Assembly: GCF_024158745.1 (NCBI RefSeq)
Contig: NZ_JAMZAW010000028.1
Span: 32,877-96,876 of the forward strand
DNA: 64,000 nt
Direction: 5' to 3'
Origin: Paenibacillus tyrphae
Lineage (GTDB): Bacteria > Bacillota > Bacilli > Paenibacillales > NBRC-103111
Shown: positions 16,753 to 25,669 of the stretch, piece by piece
Numbering within the stretch: the stretch's first letter is position 1
Layout of the letters: each line of letters opens with the position of its first letter
Position numbers and translations under genes: made by a program
The notes under the pieces: model-generated
Seen by the model: the letters and a program-made list of their open reading frames with translations, nothing else
What the model was told of the DNA's origin: nothing
Database searches by the model: none

Positions 16753-16787
16753 CTTCAGGATGCTCCCTAAAGCCACCATGTTTTCTT
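16738..16787 (-). terminator. Terminator hairpin downstream of the expansin gene
   Basis: An 18-base inverted repeat with one mismatch (16738-16755 with 16770-16787, arm AAGAAAACATGGTAGCTT) is followed on the minus strand by CTTTTTGATC. It lies about 135 bases after the expansin stop codon, so it probably ends that transcript. Confidence 0.65.
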
Positions 16788-16921
16788 AGAGGTTAAAAAA
16801 TTTAACTAGAGTTGCGCCGATCAAGGCAAATCACTACTTTTGGAACTGCCCCTATACGCCAAGATTACGGCTACGACAACAGAACAGCTTGTCCAATAGA
16901 TATCGGACCTTTGGTTATATG

Positions 16922-17626
16922 TCAATCGGGAAGCTGAACATTCCCGGGAACCATATAGGCACCGGAACCATGTGCTGGAAGGCCAGGAATGGTATCTATG
17001 ACGCTTATTCCACGGATATCTGTAATTCTGACTTGCAGCGGCTGGGTACCCAATTGCTGCGTGCTGACAAAGTGATTGTAGGGAGCTTTCGGCAGATTGA
17101 TCCAAGTGCCGTTTTTGTTAACTTCGAACTTCATTACGGGATACTTGTGATTTCTCACCTGAATGGCCGCCCACCACTGGCTGCTGCCTTCTTTGATTCG
17201 ATATTTAAAATTCCCGGAAATTGGAGCTTTGACTACCTTCCACTGAATATTAATTTTCCCAGCGCTCATGTTCCCGATTTCAGAAAATGCGTTTGGACTT
17301 AAATCGAGTGCCCCCGGCGCCGCTTCCGGGTATAAGTCCGTAACATATACGACTGTCTTCCCCTTGGGTCCCTGCACTTCCAAGTAGGCGCCTGCGAGCG
17401 CGGCCTGTACACCGTTGTAATTATAATCTGTCGAATTTAACGCCGTAATTTTCATATCGCGCGGAATCGGATCAAGCAGCGCAGCCCCGCCTTCGTACCC
17501 TGAACCGGTATAGGTGGCATAGGAGCTACGAACATCATTCCAAGAGGCAAAAGCCGTAACTGTAGATAATATCAGAGCAGATACCAAGGTGACCACAAGT
17601 GCAAGCATCGATTTTCTTCTCATCAT
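16922..17626 (-). CDS. exlX: Secreted bacterial expansin (EXLX1/YoaJ type)
   Basis: 234 residues with a signal peptide (about 1-27, ending TAFA). The mature part matches Bacillus subtilis YoaJ/EXLX1 along its length: D1 double-psi barrel (YTGSGYEGGAALLDPIP, YVTDLYPEAAPGALDLSP) and D2 carbohydrate-binding domain with the aromatic row (GSSQWWAAIQVRNHKYPVMKFE, YNHFVSTQ). The two conserved Asp of the D1 active region (VTDLYPE and ALDLSP) are present. Expansins loosen cellulose and plant cell walls without hydrolysis and help root colonisation. The ATG has GGAGGG 8 bases upstream. A leader of 150 bases or more precedes it, and the neighbours are sugar transporters and a GH5 cellulase, consistent with plant cell wall use. 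Confidence 0.95.
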   Translation of the reverse strand: MMRRKSMLALVVTLVSALILSTVTAFASWNDVRSSYATYTGSGYEGGAALLDPIPRDMKITALNSTDYNYNGVQAALAGAYLEVQGPKGKTVVYVTDLYPEAAPGALDLSPNAFSEIGNMSAGKINIQWKVVKAPISGNFKYRIKEGSSQWWAAIQVRNHKYPVMKFEVNKNGTWINLPKAPYNHFVSTQQLGTQPLQVRITDIRGISVIDTIPGLPAHGSGAYMVPGNVQLPD

Positions 17627-17639
17627 AGCAAAATCCCTC

Positions 17640-17800
17640 CTAATAATAACGATTTTAACCAGAGAAGCGGCTAACGGGGTTTGTTTTCCCCTCCCGTTCT
17701 GAGTCTTACTTCTGCTTAAAATATAAAGTTAGCTTCACCTCCTCGTAGGTTCATATGATTTATAGACAAGGCAAAAAGCCTCGGCTATCATAAAGGTAAG
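17640..17800 (-). promoter_or_regulatory. Structured leader upstream of the expansin gene
   Basis: Read leftward, this leader contains a GC hairpin (arms at 17676-17679 and 17688-17691, with an alternative pairing of 17673-17678 with 17693-17698) and a longer-range pairing GTTAGC/GCTAAC (17670-17675 with 17728-17733). Further upstream is a GAGGCTTTTTGCCTTG hairpin (around 17768-17783). Mutually exclusive pairings suggest regulation, possibly a riboswitch. It does not match a riboswitch consensus that I can confirm. Confidence 0.4.
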
Positions 17801-17892
17801 GCATGTTTCACTCCCTTTCTGTCAAGCATGGGCTGCCTTCCGCAACCTCAGACATGTCTGGGGCTGTTCTGCTGTCAGTCGTCATCGCTTAC

Positions 17893-18383
17893 TTCATCCC
17901 CTCTGCACACATGCCGCCTCGTGGAAAGTCGCCCTGACTTCCTCAACGTCAATCTTGTAACTGCACCGCATGGAGAAAATGAAGCCGTCGGCGTAAGATG
18001 AAGCGTTACAGTTATAGCGAATAAATCGGCGGTAGATTCGGCTGTTTCGCGATGGTGTCGTTGTAGCTCTCCTGCAAATTCCCTTGGCGCTGTTGCCCAA
18101 ATAATTGAACATGAATAGATCGAGATGCTCATACTGATCCCCAAACTGTACAAGCCTCTTGGCTCTGGCCCAGTCGGTACGGCAAATGGGATCGATAAGC
18201 AGATACATAAAATTAATGTTTTTGTCCTTCAAAAGATCCAGCCGGGTTCTGACGGAACGCATCGTCTCGCCCTGATTCCGCCCCGCATCGATGCATAGAG
18301 GCACGAAATCGATAAAATCGCTGACCGTATTGTAATACGACGCCTCTTCATACCTTCGTCCATCATCTAGGAACAGAAAGATC
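17893..18383 (-). pseudogene. Broken gene fragment, family not recognised
   Basis: Starting right after the solute-binding protein stop, an open frame without a start codon reads LFLDDGRRYEEASYYNTVSD and onward to DLFMFNYLGNSAKG. There the coherent sequence moves to another frame (NLQESYNDTIAKQPNLPPIYSL), which then meets stops. This looks like the inner part of a protein of which both the 5' end and the rest have been lost. Its place after a sugar-binding protein gene suggests it was once part of that operon, perhaps a glycoside hydrolase or sugar-related protein, but no family can be named. One of the frames can be read for 136 codons from an internal ATG, which should not be annotated as a functional gene. 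Confidence 0.5.
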
Positions 18384-18388
18384 TACGA

Positions 18389-20062
18389 TTATTTAGCGAA
18401 TTGCGCAAGCTTTTGTTTATTCGCTTCGAATTCTTTTTGCTGGTACGCCTGTATCTTACCAATCCCTGCTGCTGTGCGATCCTTCTGGAATTTATCAAAG
18501 ATCTGGTCGAACTCCGTATCAGACTTGGCAAGCAACAGCTTCGGCAGCGTCTTTCCCCAATTCAGCATGATCTTGTTGTTAGCAATCCCTTCTGCAGATG
18601 TGCCTGTCGGAATAATGTTATCGTATTGCGAAAAATTCTTCGCCTTGCCTTTTGTCCATTCCTCAAGCTGTTTGCCAGGCTCGGTGGCTGGCGGAACCCA
18701 ATTAAAAATCAGGTTGGTATCCATAAGCATCCAAAAGGTGAAGGCAGATCCATATTTTTTGTCAAAAGCCGCGCGATCCTTATTCATCAATTCCAACGCT
18801 TCAGGCTTGAATTGTTCTTTGCCATTCACAATATCGTAGCTAACGCCTTTCTCGCCGAGGTACAGGTCCTTGTTTCCTTCTTCACTGATCAGATAACTTA
18901 GAAATTTAATCGCTCTTGCTTTGTCTTTCACGTCCTTGGAGATCAAGGTAAGGGTCCATCCCGAAATTCCGGGACCGCCCAAGGTCGGCGGATCCTTTTT
19001 CATATTCGCAGGGCCGTCAACGGCGATATACACCTTGTTAGGATCTTTTTGGTATAATGAAATATTTTGGTTCGATAAATCAGAGCGTTGATACAGCATG
19101 GCAAAATATCGCCCCTGCGCGATCTTTTCTTCCATTTGCGGACGTTTGTCGATAAAGATGTCTTTGACCAGCAAGCCCAGTTCATTCGCTTTGCGGAACG
19201 TCTTCAACCAACTGACATATTCCGGATCGGTTGAGCGGTCGTACAGCTTACCGTCCTTCTCATAAGGAACAGCAAGAAAGTTCTGTAAATAACTTTCCAG
19301 CGAGTAGTTTCCTTTGTCGGTAAACTCATGAAGACCGAGCGGAATCAACGGCTGACCGTTCACGTCTGGGAATTTCGTCTTCGCTGCTTCCAGTGTTTTC
19401 AGGAAACCTTCCTGCGTTCGCATATCCGGCTTGCCAAGTGCCTCATACATATCTTTGCGAACCAAAAAGGTTTGACTTGACGTAAATTCGTCTCTATACT
19501 TCTTGTAGTCCTGTGGAGAAGACGAGGCATTGGGATAGCCGTAGAAATTGCCGTCCTTTTGCGTATACCAAGCGATCTTGGCGGGATCGGCAACCTTAAA
19601 AAAATACGGATCATACTGTTTCGCAAGATCGCCAAGAGGAAGCACCATGTTGCCCTCGATCATTTTTTTTACCGCGTCCTCATACCAGCCGAGCGTAATA
19701 ATATCGGGCAGCTTGCCGGAAGCGATCATTGTGTTAAGCTTCTCATTCTCATTGCCCGCAGGCACGATAAAATTGATGCTCACACCGGTTTTTTTCGTGA
19801 TATACTGGGAGGTCGCGTCTCCCCCCCACTTGTTCGGAAACCAAGAGAAGTTCAGGTACCAATCAAAGGTGATCGGCTTCGTATCCGATTTCCAGCCCGG
19901 ATCATCGGTATTTGCAACAGGTGCCTCTGCCGCTTTCGTCGGCTCCGGTTTGCCCGAGCTGCCTTCTCCTTTATCAATGGAACATGCAGTAAACGATACG
20001 GCTGTAAGCACAGCAAGCAAAGCAGTCAAAATTTTGCGCGGGTGACTCGATCTCGGTCTCAT
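18389..20062 (-). CDS. ABC transporter extracellular solute-binding lipoprotein (LplA-like), system 2
   Basis: About 557 residues from the ATG at 20062 (AAAGGGG 8 bases upstream). A lipoprotein signal ends at a lipobox cysteine (AVSFTACS), followed by a Ser/Pro/Lys-rich linker. The mature sequence has the family 1 fold of large Paenibacillus sugar-binding proteins (GKLPDIITLGWYEDAVKKMI, GISGWTLTLISKDVKDKARAIKFLSYLISEEGN). Such proteins bind oligosaccharides or uronate-containing sugars outside the cell and hand them to a CUT1 permease pair. Two permease genes lie directly upstream (20134-22045). No ATPase is encoded, so a shared MsmX-type ATPase is expected. The sugar is not identifiable; the neighbourhood points to plant polysaccharide fragments. 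Confidence 0.88.
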   Translation of the reverse strand: MRPRSSHPRKILTALLAVLTAVSFTACSIDKGEGSSGKPEPTKAAEAPVANTDDPGWKSDTKPITFDWYLNFSWFPNKWGGDATSQYITKKTGVSINFIVPAGNENEKLNTMIASGKLPDIITLGWYEDAVKKMIEGNMVLPLGDLAKQYDPYFFKVADPAKIAWYTQKDGNFYGYPNASSSPQDYKKYRDEFTSSQTFLVRKDMYEALGKPDMRTQEGFLKTLEAAKTKFPDVNGQPLIPLGLHEFTDKGNYSLESYLQNFLAVPYEKDGKLYDRSTDPEYVSWLKTFRKANELGLLVKDIFIDKRPQMEEKIAQGRYFAMLYQRSDLSNQNISLYQKDPNKVYIAVDGPANMKKDPPTLGGPGISGWTLTLISKDVKDKARAIKFLSYLISEEGNKDLYLGEKGVSYDIVNGKEQFKPEALELMNKDRAAFDKKYGSAFTFWMLMDTNLIFNWVPPATEPGKQLEEWTKGKAKNFSQYDNIIPTGTSAEGIANNKIMLNWGKTLPKLLLAKSDTEFDQIFDKFQKDRTAAGIGKIQAYQQKEFEANKQKLAQFAK

Positions 20063-20133
20063 TCTGTTTTCCCCTTTTCTGTTTATGTTCGGCTTTCTAT
20101 CAAAAGAATTTTTCGAAACGGAATACCTCACGC

Positions 20134-21021
20134 CTACCCTTTAATCGACCCAATCATAAACCCCTTTACAAAATATTTCTGTAGGAATGGATAAGCGATA
20201 ACAATCGGCAGGGTTGTCACCACCATGGTTGCTAACTTAATGGACTGGGAGGACACGGTCTTGGCGATGCTGCCGGTGGCCGCAACTGCAAGTTGGTTGG
20301 AGCTCGATTGCGCCACAATGCGGTATAGATAAGTTTGAATCGGCTGAAGATCGCTATTGTTAATAAAGATCATCCCGGTAAAGTAGTCGTTCCACTGATA
20401 TACCCCGTGGAAAAGCGCAATCGTTGCAACGACAGGCATAGAAGCCGGAAGGATAATCCGGTAAAAGATTTTAAAGTCATTGGCGCCGTCAAGCTTTGCG
20501 GATTCCTCCAGCGCATCGGGAATTTCCCGGAAGAAAGACTGAAAGATAATGAGATCAAAAAAACTGAATATTGCCGGGATGATATACACCCAAAAGCTAT
20601 CGAGCATCCCCAGATCGCGGATCAATAGATAGTAAGGGATGAGCCCGCCTCCGAAAAACATCGTAAAGGTACCGATCACCATATAGACGGGCCGGCCGAT
20701 AAGCTCCTTACGCGACAAGGCGTACGCCACCATCGCAGTAAAGAACACGTGAATGACCGTACCGACCAGCGTCTTTGCCACGGTTACCCCCATCGCCAGC
20801 ATGATACCATTATTGGAAAATACGGCTAAATAGCTGTCCAAGCTGAACACTCGCGGCCACCAATAGATGCCTCCGCGCATGGCATCATTGCCGTCATTTA
20901 AAGAGTTCACAAGCACATACCAGATAGGATATAGCGTCACAAAACATATCGTAAGCATCAGCACATTATTGAATTGGTTAAAGGCGAGATCCTTGAAAAT
21001 TCTGGATTTAATAAGAAACAC
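20134..21021 (-). CDS. ABC sugar transporter permease, LplC/YtcP type, system 2
   Basis: About 295 residues; the GTG at 21021 is preferred because GGAG lies 8 bases before it, whereas the GTG at 21048 has no ribosome binding site. Six membrane segments are expected. The binding-protein-dependent permease EAA loop is present (EESAKLDGANDFKIFYRIILP), as is the C-terminal KYFVKGFMIGSIKG typical of the LplC/YtcP group. It pairs with the permease upstream at 21074-22045 to form the membrane channel of the second carbohydrate uptake system. Overlap-free and closely spaced genes indicate one operon. Confidence 0.9.
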   Translation of the reverse strand: MFLIKSRIFKDLAFNQFNNVLMLTICFVTLYPIWYVLVNSLNDGNDAMRGGIYWWPRVFSLDSYLAVFSNNGIMLAMGVTVAKTLVGTVIHVFFTAMVAYALSRKELIGRPVYMVIGTFTMFFGGGLIPYYLLIRDLGMLDSFWVYIIPAIFSFFDLIIFQSFFREIPDALEESAKLDGANDFKIFYRIILPASMPVVATIALFHGVYQWNDYFTGMIFINNSDLQPIQTYLYRIVAQSSSNQLAVAATGSIAKTVSSQSIKLATMVVTTLPIVIAYPFLQKYFVKGFMIGSIKG

Positions 21022-21073
21022 AGCATCCTCTCCTTGGAATCTTTTCACCAGTAGTATTCTGCAAGCATCACTT

Positions 21074-22045
21074 CTAAAACAGTGACGTATTGCTTAAGCG
21101 CTTCGTAATAAAGTTAGCCGACAGTAACAAAATGAGCGAGATAATGGACTTGATCAGACCTACCGCTGTCGCGTAAGAATAGCGACCTTGCACAATACCG
21201 GTTTGGTAAACGTACACATCTATGACGTTGCTGCTGCTTTCGTTAAGCTGGTTTTTGAGCACAAGAATTTGGTCAAAGTTCGAGTTCAGAATGCCGCTGA
21301 CAGCAAGAATGAACAGAATGGTGATTGTACCTTTGATTGACGGCAATGTAACATACAGCATCTTCTGAAAACGTCCCGCCCCATCGATGGTAGCAGCTTC
21401 GAACATTTCCGGCGAAACTCCGGCAATAGCCGCCAGATAAATAATTGCCGACCAGCCAAGCTCCTTCCAGATGTCCGAAGCAATGATAATACTCCAGAAA
21501 TATTGGGGCTCTGCCAAAAAGCTGACGGGCTCCTTCATGACATGCAGCCCTATCAGGATTTTATTGATAATACCGGTGTCCGCCAGCCATGTAGCCAGAA
21601 TCCCCCCGAGAATAACCCAGGAAAGGAAATGCGGCAGATACGATATGGTCTGTACCAGCCTTTTAAATCGGACAGAGCGAAGCTCGTTCAGAAATAGCGC
21701 AAAAACAATAGGCAACGGAAATCCTATGAGCAGCTTGAGGATGCTCATGCCGAGTGTATTTTTAACGACATAGCCAAGATTTTCGTCTTCCAAGATAGCC
21801 TTGAAATGCTCAAGTCCTACCCAGGGCGCATCTGAAATGGATTTAACGATGTTAAACTCCTTAAAGGCAATAATGATGCCGTACATCGGAACATAGTTGA
21901 AAACGAACATCCAGGCAACACCAACCAGAGCCATGATCTGCAGATATCGCTGTCCGTTTAACTTATGAAGTACCTTTGATACAGATCTTCCAGACGCCGT
22001 TACGGATGGTTTACTGTGGCTGGAGATCTTTGACTCTACGTTCAT
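21074..22045 (-). CDS. ABC sugar transporter permease, LplB type, system 2
   Basis: 323 residues, start ATG at 22045 with AAGGGGGG six bases ahead. The N-terminal cytoplasmic extension is followed by YLQIMALVGVAWMFVFNYVPMYGIIIAFKEFN, the hallmark first membrane segment of LplB-like permeases. The EAA loop is PEMFEAATIDGAGRFQKMLYVTLPSI. It ends with a short ITKRLSNTSLF tail, comparable to VRRVSKENALF in the system 1 paralogue (24601-25530). Partner of the permease at 20134-21021; together they transport the ligand of the solute-binding protein at 18389-20062. Confidence 0.9.
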   Translation of the reverse strand: MNVESKISSHSKPSVTASGRSVSKVLHKLNGQRYLQIMALVGVAWMFVFNYVPMYGIIIAFKEFNIVKSISDAPWVGLEHFKAILEDENLGYVVKNTLGMSILKLLIGFPLPIVFALFLNELRSVRFKRLVQTISYLPHFLSWVILGGILATWLADTGIINKILIGLHVMKEPVSFLAEPQYFWSIIIASDIWKELGWSAIIYLAAIAGVSPEMFEAATIDGAGRFQKMLYVTLPSIKGTITILFILAVSGILNSNFDQILVLKNQLNESSSNVIDVYVYQTGIVQGRYSYATAVGLIKSIISLILLLSANFITKRLSNTSLF

Positions 22046-22081
22046 CCCTTTCCCCCCTTGATACTATCCAACTTATAAATA

Positions 22082-23632
22082 TTATTTTTTGCTTGCGAGG
22101 AACGCATCGAGTTGTTTTTGCTTCTCAGCCTGTATTTTGTCTAAGCCGGCCGCTTTCAGCTTCTCCGTATATTTCGGAAGAATTTTATCAGGATCTACGG
22201 AACCTGTATCGAGAGCGGGATCGTACTCTTTGCCGACATTCACGAGCGCCGCGACTTCGGTCTTAACAGGTTCGGCATTAAAGGTAAAACCAAGACCGGG
22301 GGATTTTTTCGCATCCTTGTTGAATTCTTTGAATTTATCCCATTTTTGCGGATCTTCAGTGTCCCAGATATAGTTCAGGAACTGATTGCCGAACATCCAC
22401 GAAGCCCCGGGACTGTAATTCTTTGTCGCTCCCGTCGCTTTGATCATATTGTCGGAAACTTTCTGATAATGCACGCCTTCGATTCCAAAGTTAAGCAGAT
22501 TGTTCAACTCTTTGTCCGTATGCAGCAAGTTGATGAACATCATGGTGCGCACCGGATCATCCGACGTGGTCGAAATCCCTAGCATAGAGCCTGCGGTTTC
22601 TCCTGTCGACACGGTTTTGGCCGTCATTTCGATTTGCTTCAGCTTGCCCTGCAGGTTAATTCCGTTGGCCACCTCGGCATCCTTACCCGGTTTTAAAGGA
22701 GAAACGATCATGAAAACGTTACCTGCCTTTAAAGCATCTCCGGTACCAAGCGAAGTCGTGGCCGCATCTTTGTTAATATAACCCTTTTTCATATAATCTC
22801 GAGTAATTTTCAAAGTTTCTTTATACCGGTCAAGCTCGCTTGTTTTAACTACCTTCGTGCTATCCAGATCTTTCAGAATAACACCGGGAATGGTAGCATC
22901 GCCAAGGGCGTCGGTTTGGGCAAAGTAATGCGCGTTGAAAGTATCCCCTTGTCTAAGGAATAGCGGAATCATATCAGGCTTTTTCTCCTTGACAACAGAG
23001 AAAATAGGTTCAAGATCTTGGATTGTCTTCACATGGGTCATATCCAGGCCAAGCTCTTTGGCGACGTCCGAACGATATACCACTCCGCCTTGAGCGGCCA
23101 ATTCCTTGTTCGTCGGCACAGCGTAATTTTTACCGTTAATTTTCGCTCCTTCCAGGAAAACTGGACTTAAGGTGTTAAGAATGCCTTGCCCGTGCTTTTT
23201 CAATAAATTCCCGTATTTATCAAGTCCGTCGTCATTCAGCGGGAGAAACGCGCCCTTGGACACATTGACGGCGTGTCCGTTCCATTGAGCGGTAAACAGA
23301 AGGTCGAATTTTTCGCGGGATGCGATCATAAGGTTTGATTTATTATCCCATTGTCCCCAGTCAATCGGCATCAGTTCGATCGTGGCATTGATTTTGGGCT
23401 CCAAAATCTTATTGAGCGCCTCTTCGACTTTGGCTTGGTCCGGTTGAGGGCTTCCCGGAAATACCATTTTCAATTTATACGGCTTCTGGTCTATAGCGGA
23501 TTTTCTGTCGCCTTCCGAATTACTGCCGGCCTCATCCATGCTGCCGTTATCACCACTACATCCTATCAGGGTTAAAGAGAAAAATAATAAGAACGTGAAT
23601 AACACAAGAACGTTTCTTCGCAATGCTTTCAT
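22082..23632 (-). CDS. ABC transporter extracellular solute-binding lipoprotein, system 1
   Basis: About 516 residues from an ATG at 23632 preceded by GGAGG 10 bases away; an in-frame GTG at 23680 would overlap the upstream permease. The lipobox is LTLIGCSG. The mature protein shows the family 1 solute-binding fold (PGSPQPDQAKVEEALNKIL, GGVVYRSDVAKELGLDMTHVKTIQDLEPIF). It is only distantly related to the binding protein at 18389-20062, so the two systems are probably specific for different sugars. It follows two permease genes (23677-25530) and the two-component system, giving a regulator-permease-permease-binding protein order common in Paenibacillus. Confidence 0.88.
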   Translation of the reverse strand: MKALRRNVLVLFTFLLFFSLTLIGCSGDNGSMDEAGSNSEGDRKSAIDQKPYKLKMVFPGSPQPDQAKVEEALNKILEPKINATIELMPIDWGQWDNKSNLMIASREKFDLLFTAQWNGHAVNVSKGAFLPLNDDGLDKYGNLLKKHGQGILNTLSPVFLEGAKINGKNYAVPTNKELAAQGGVVYRSDVAKELGLDMTHVKTIQDLEPIFSVVKEKKPDMIPLFLRQGDTFNAHYFAQTDALGDATIPGVILKDLDSTKVVKTSELDRYKETLKITRDYMKKGYINKDAATTSLGTGDALKAGNVFMIVSPLKPGKDAEVANGINLQGKLKQIEMTAKTVSTGETAGSMLGISTTSDDPVRTMMFINLLHTDKELNNLLNFGIEGVHYQKVSDNMIKATGATKNYSPGASWMFGNQFLNYIWDTEDPQKWDKFKEFNKDAKKSPGLGFTFNAEPVKTEVAALVNVGKEYDPALDTGSVDPDKILPKYTEKLKAAGLDKIQAEKQKQLDAFLASKK

Positions 23633-23676
23633 TGAACTCAAACCTCCATATCTAAATTGCTTTATGCCAACATCAC

Positions 23677-24585
23677 TCACCCTTTTACAGCGCCGACCGT
23701 TAAACCTTTAACAAAATATTTTTGGAAAAAGGGGTAAGCGAACACGATTGGGCCGATTCCTAATACTGCCATTGCCATGCGCACGGTTTCCGTTGGAAGG
23801 TTAAGACCTCCTCCTGATTGGTTAATAGCCTGCAAGGCTTGAGTGTTGGAGGTAAGGAATTGGATATCGAGCATTGTTTTATACATTAAATACTGCAGAT
23901 TGACATTTTGACTACCGGTTATAAAGACTAGGCTCGTAAACCAATCATTCCAGTAATTTAAAGTTTGAAACAAGGCAACGGTTGCCAGGACGGGGAGAGA
24001 AAGCGGCAAAATGATTTGCGCAAATATTCGAAACTCACCGGCTCCATCTATCTTAGCCGACTCAATCAGCGCAGGCGGTATCGTGTTGGAAAAGAATGTT
24101 CGCAGCATCAGTACAAAAAACGCCGATACCAGCAAAGGCAAAATCAGAGCGATCAATGTATTTTTCAGATTCAGCATTTGGGTATAGACCAAATACCAGG
24201 GAACAAGTCCTCCATTAAACAGCATTGTAAAAAACATAAAGAAAGAGAACACATTTTTGTGCGGAAAATCTCTGCGTGAAATCGGGTAAGCGTACATCGC
24301 CATAATGATCACACTGATGATGGTCCCGGCTGCCGTGACAACAACGGAAACTCCAAACGATCGTACGATTTGTTCCCAGTCTTTGAACAAAAATTGATAT
24401 GCCGAAAGACTGAATGTTTCCGGTATAAAGTTATAGCCGTTTATTAACACAGCCTTCTCATCGGAAAATGACACGATGATCACGAGCAGAAGCGGCAAGA
24501 TGCATACTGCCGTATTAAACCAGAAAAACAAATTAATTATAATATTAGCAGTGTTTGAAATGTCATTTGGCCTACGCCTGTTCAC
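23677..24585 (-). CDS. ABC sugar transporter permease, LplC/YtcP type, system 1
   Basis: 302 residues beginning with GTG at 24585 (AAGGGTG 7 bases upstream). The EAA loop PPALIESAKIDGAGEFRIFAQIILPLS and the C-terminal KYFVKGLTVGAVKG identify the LplC/YtcP group of CUT1 permeases with six membrane segments. It lies 15 bases after its LplB-type partner. Together with that permease and the binding protein at 22082-23632 it forms a carbohydrate importer that needs an ATPase encoded elsewhere. Confidence 0.9.
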   Translation of the reverse strand: MNRRRPNDISNTANIIINLFFWFNTAVCILPLLLVIIVSFSDEKAVLINGYNFIPETFSLSAYQFLFKDWEQIVRSFGVSVVVTAAGTIISVIIMAMYAYPISRRDFPHKNVFSFFMFFTMLFNGGLVPWYLVYTQMLNLKNTLIALILPLLVSAFFVLMLRTFFSNTIPPALIESAKIDGAGEFRIFAQIILPLSLPVLATVALFQTLNYWNDWFTSLVFITGSQNVNLQYLMYKTMLDIQFLTSNTQALQAINQSGGGLNLPTETVRMAMAVLGIGPIVFAYPFFQKYFVKGLTVGAVKG

Positions 24586-24600
24586 CCAAAATCACCCTTC

Positions 24601-25530
24601 TTAAAATAATGCATTCTCTTTACTGACCCGTCGTACAATCAGGTTCGACCCAAGAACCAGAATAAATCCTATGACCGATTGAAATAATCCCGCTGCGGAT
24701 GACATCCCGATATCTCCCATTGACAAAAATGTTTGATAGACATAAGTATCAATGACCTGTGTCGAAGGATACAGCGCCCCCGCGTTCCGCGTCACTTGAA
24801 AGAACAATCCGAAATCGGCATAAAAAATTCTTCCGATTTGTAATAAGGTCATAACGATCATAACGGGTACAATGAGAGGAATCGTAATCTTTTTGATTTG
24901 CTGCCATTTAGAAGCGCCGTCAATTAGCGCAGCTTCATAGTATTCATTGTCAATTCCCAGAATTGCTGCCATGTAGATAACCGTATAGTAGCCGATATTT
25001 TTCCAAATATTTATGATCGGTAAAATAAATGGCCAGTACTTCGGTTCGGAATACCATTCAATTGGTTCGATCCCTAATTTAGGAAAAACGACAGTGTTCA
25101 AGAAACCATGGTCTTGTCCAAGAAAAGCATAAACTAAATAGCTGACAACGATCATGGACAAGAAAAACGGAAGGAACATCGTGCTCTGATGGAATTTGGA
25201 TAAAAACCTGCTGCGCATTTCATTGAACATAATGGCGAATGCAATAGCAACAAGGAGATTCAGGACAATAAACACAGCGTTATAACAGAGTGTGTTTCGG
25301 GTGATGATCCAAGCGGTTTCTGTCGAAAATAAAAACTTGAAATTTTGAAAGCCAATCCAAGGGCTTTGAAGAATCCCTTTGGAATAGTTAATGTTCTTAA
25401 AAGCGATGATCACGCCGAACATTGGAATATAGTTATTCACAATCAAAACAAGGCTGGCAGGTAGCATCATGATATAGAAAATCCAATAGGTGCGAACTGT
25501 CTTAAAGAGTGCAGGAGTCGATTCAGGCAT
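24601..25530 (-). CDS. ABC sugar transporter permease, LplB type, system 1
   Basis: 309 residues; the ATG at 25530 follows GGAGGGC. The N-terminal membrane segment (LPASLVLIVNNYIPMFGVIIAFKNINY) and the EAA loop (NEYYEAALIDGASKWQQIKKITIPLI) are those of LplB-like permeases. First gene of the transport operon, 139 bases after the AraC-type response regulator, whose product probably activates it. The 139-base gap holds no clear terminator, so either a separate promoter or read-through is possible. Confidence 0.9.
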   Translation of the reverse strand: MPESTPALFKTVRTYWIFYIMMLPASLVLIVNNYIPMFGVIIAFKNINYSKGILQSPWIGFQNFKFLFSTETAWIITRNTLCYNAVFIVLNLLVAIAFAIMFNEMRSRFLSKFHQSTMFLPFFLSMIVVSYLVYAFLGQDHGFLNTVVFPKLGIEPIEWYSEPKYWPFILPIINIWKNIGYYTVIYMAAILGIDNEYYEAALIDGASKWQQIKKITIPLIVPVMIVMTLLQIGRIFYADFGLFFQVTRNAGALYPSTQVIDTYVYQTFLSMGDIGMSSAAGLFQSVIGFILVLGSNLIVRRVSKENALF

Positions 25531-25669
25531 TTTCCGAACTTGCCCTCCTCTTTGCCAAAGCGCTCAGAGTATTACTCATTTGCTCTTCCCCCCTAGTCGG
25601 TTTCTCGTTATTTATTATTACCGATATGGAAGAGGGCGGTCTATCCTATATGTAACTTTTTGAGCATCA

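Noticed and set aside
17640..17870. c-di-GMP (GEMM) or c-di-AMP (ydaO) riboswitch before the expansin
   Set aside because: Partial resemblance (GATAGCCGAGG, GTTAGC) but the conserved cores of neither class could be found in the right order.
19548..20194. Plus-strand frames of 165 and 211 codons opposite the solute-binding protein
   Set aside because: Antisense shadows of a conserved lipoprotein gene with normal start signals.
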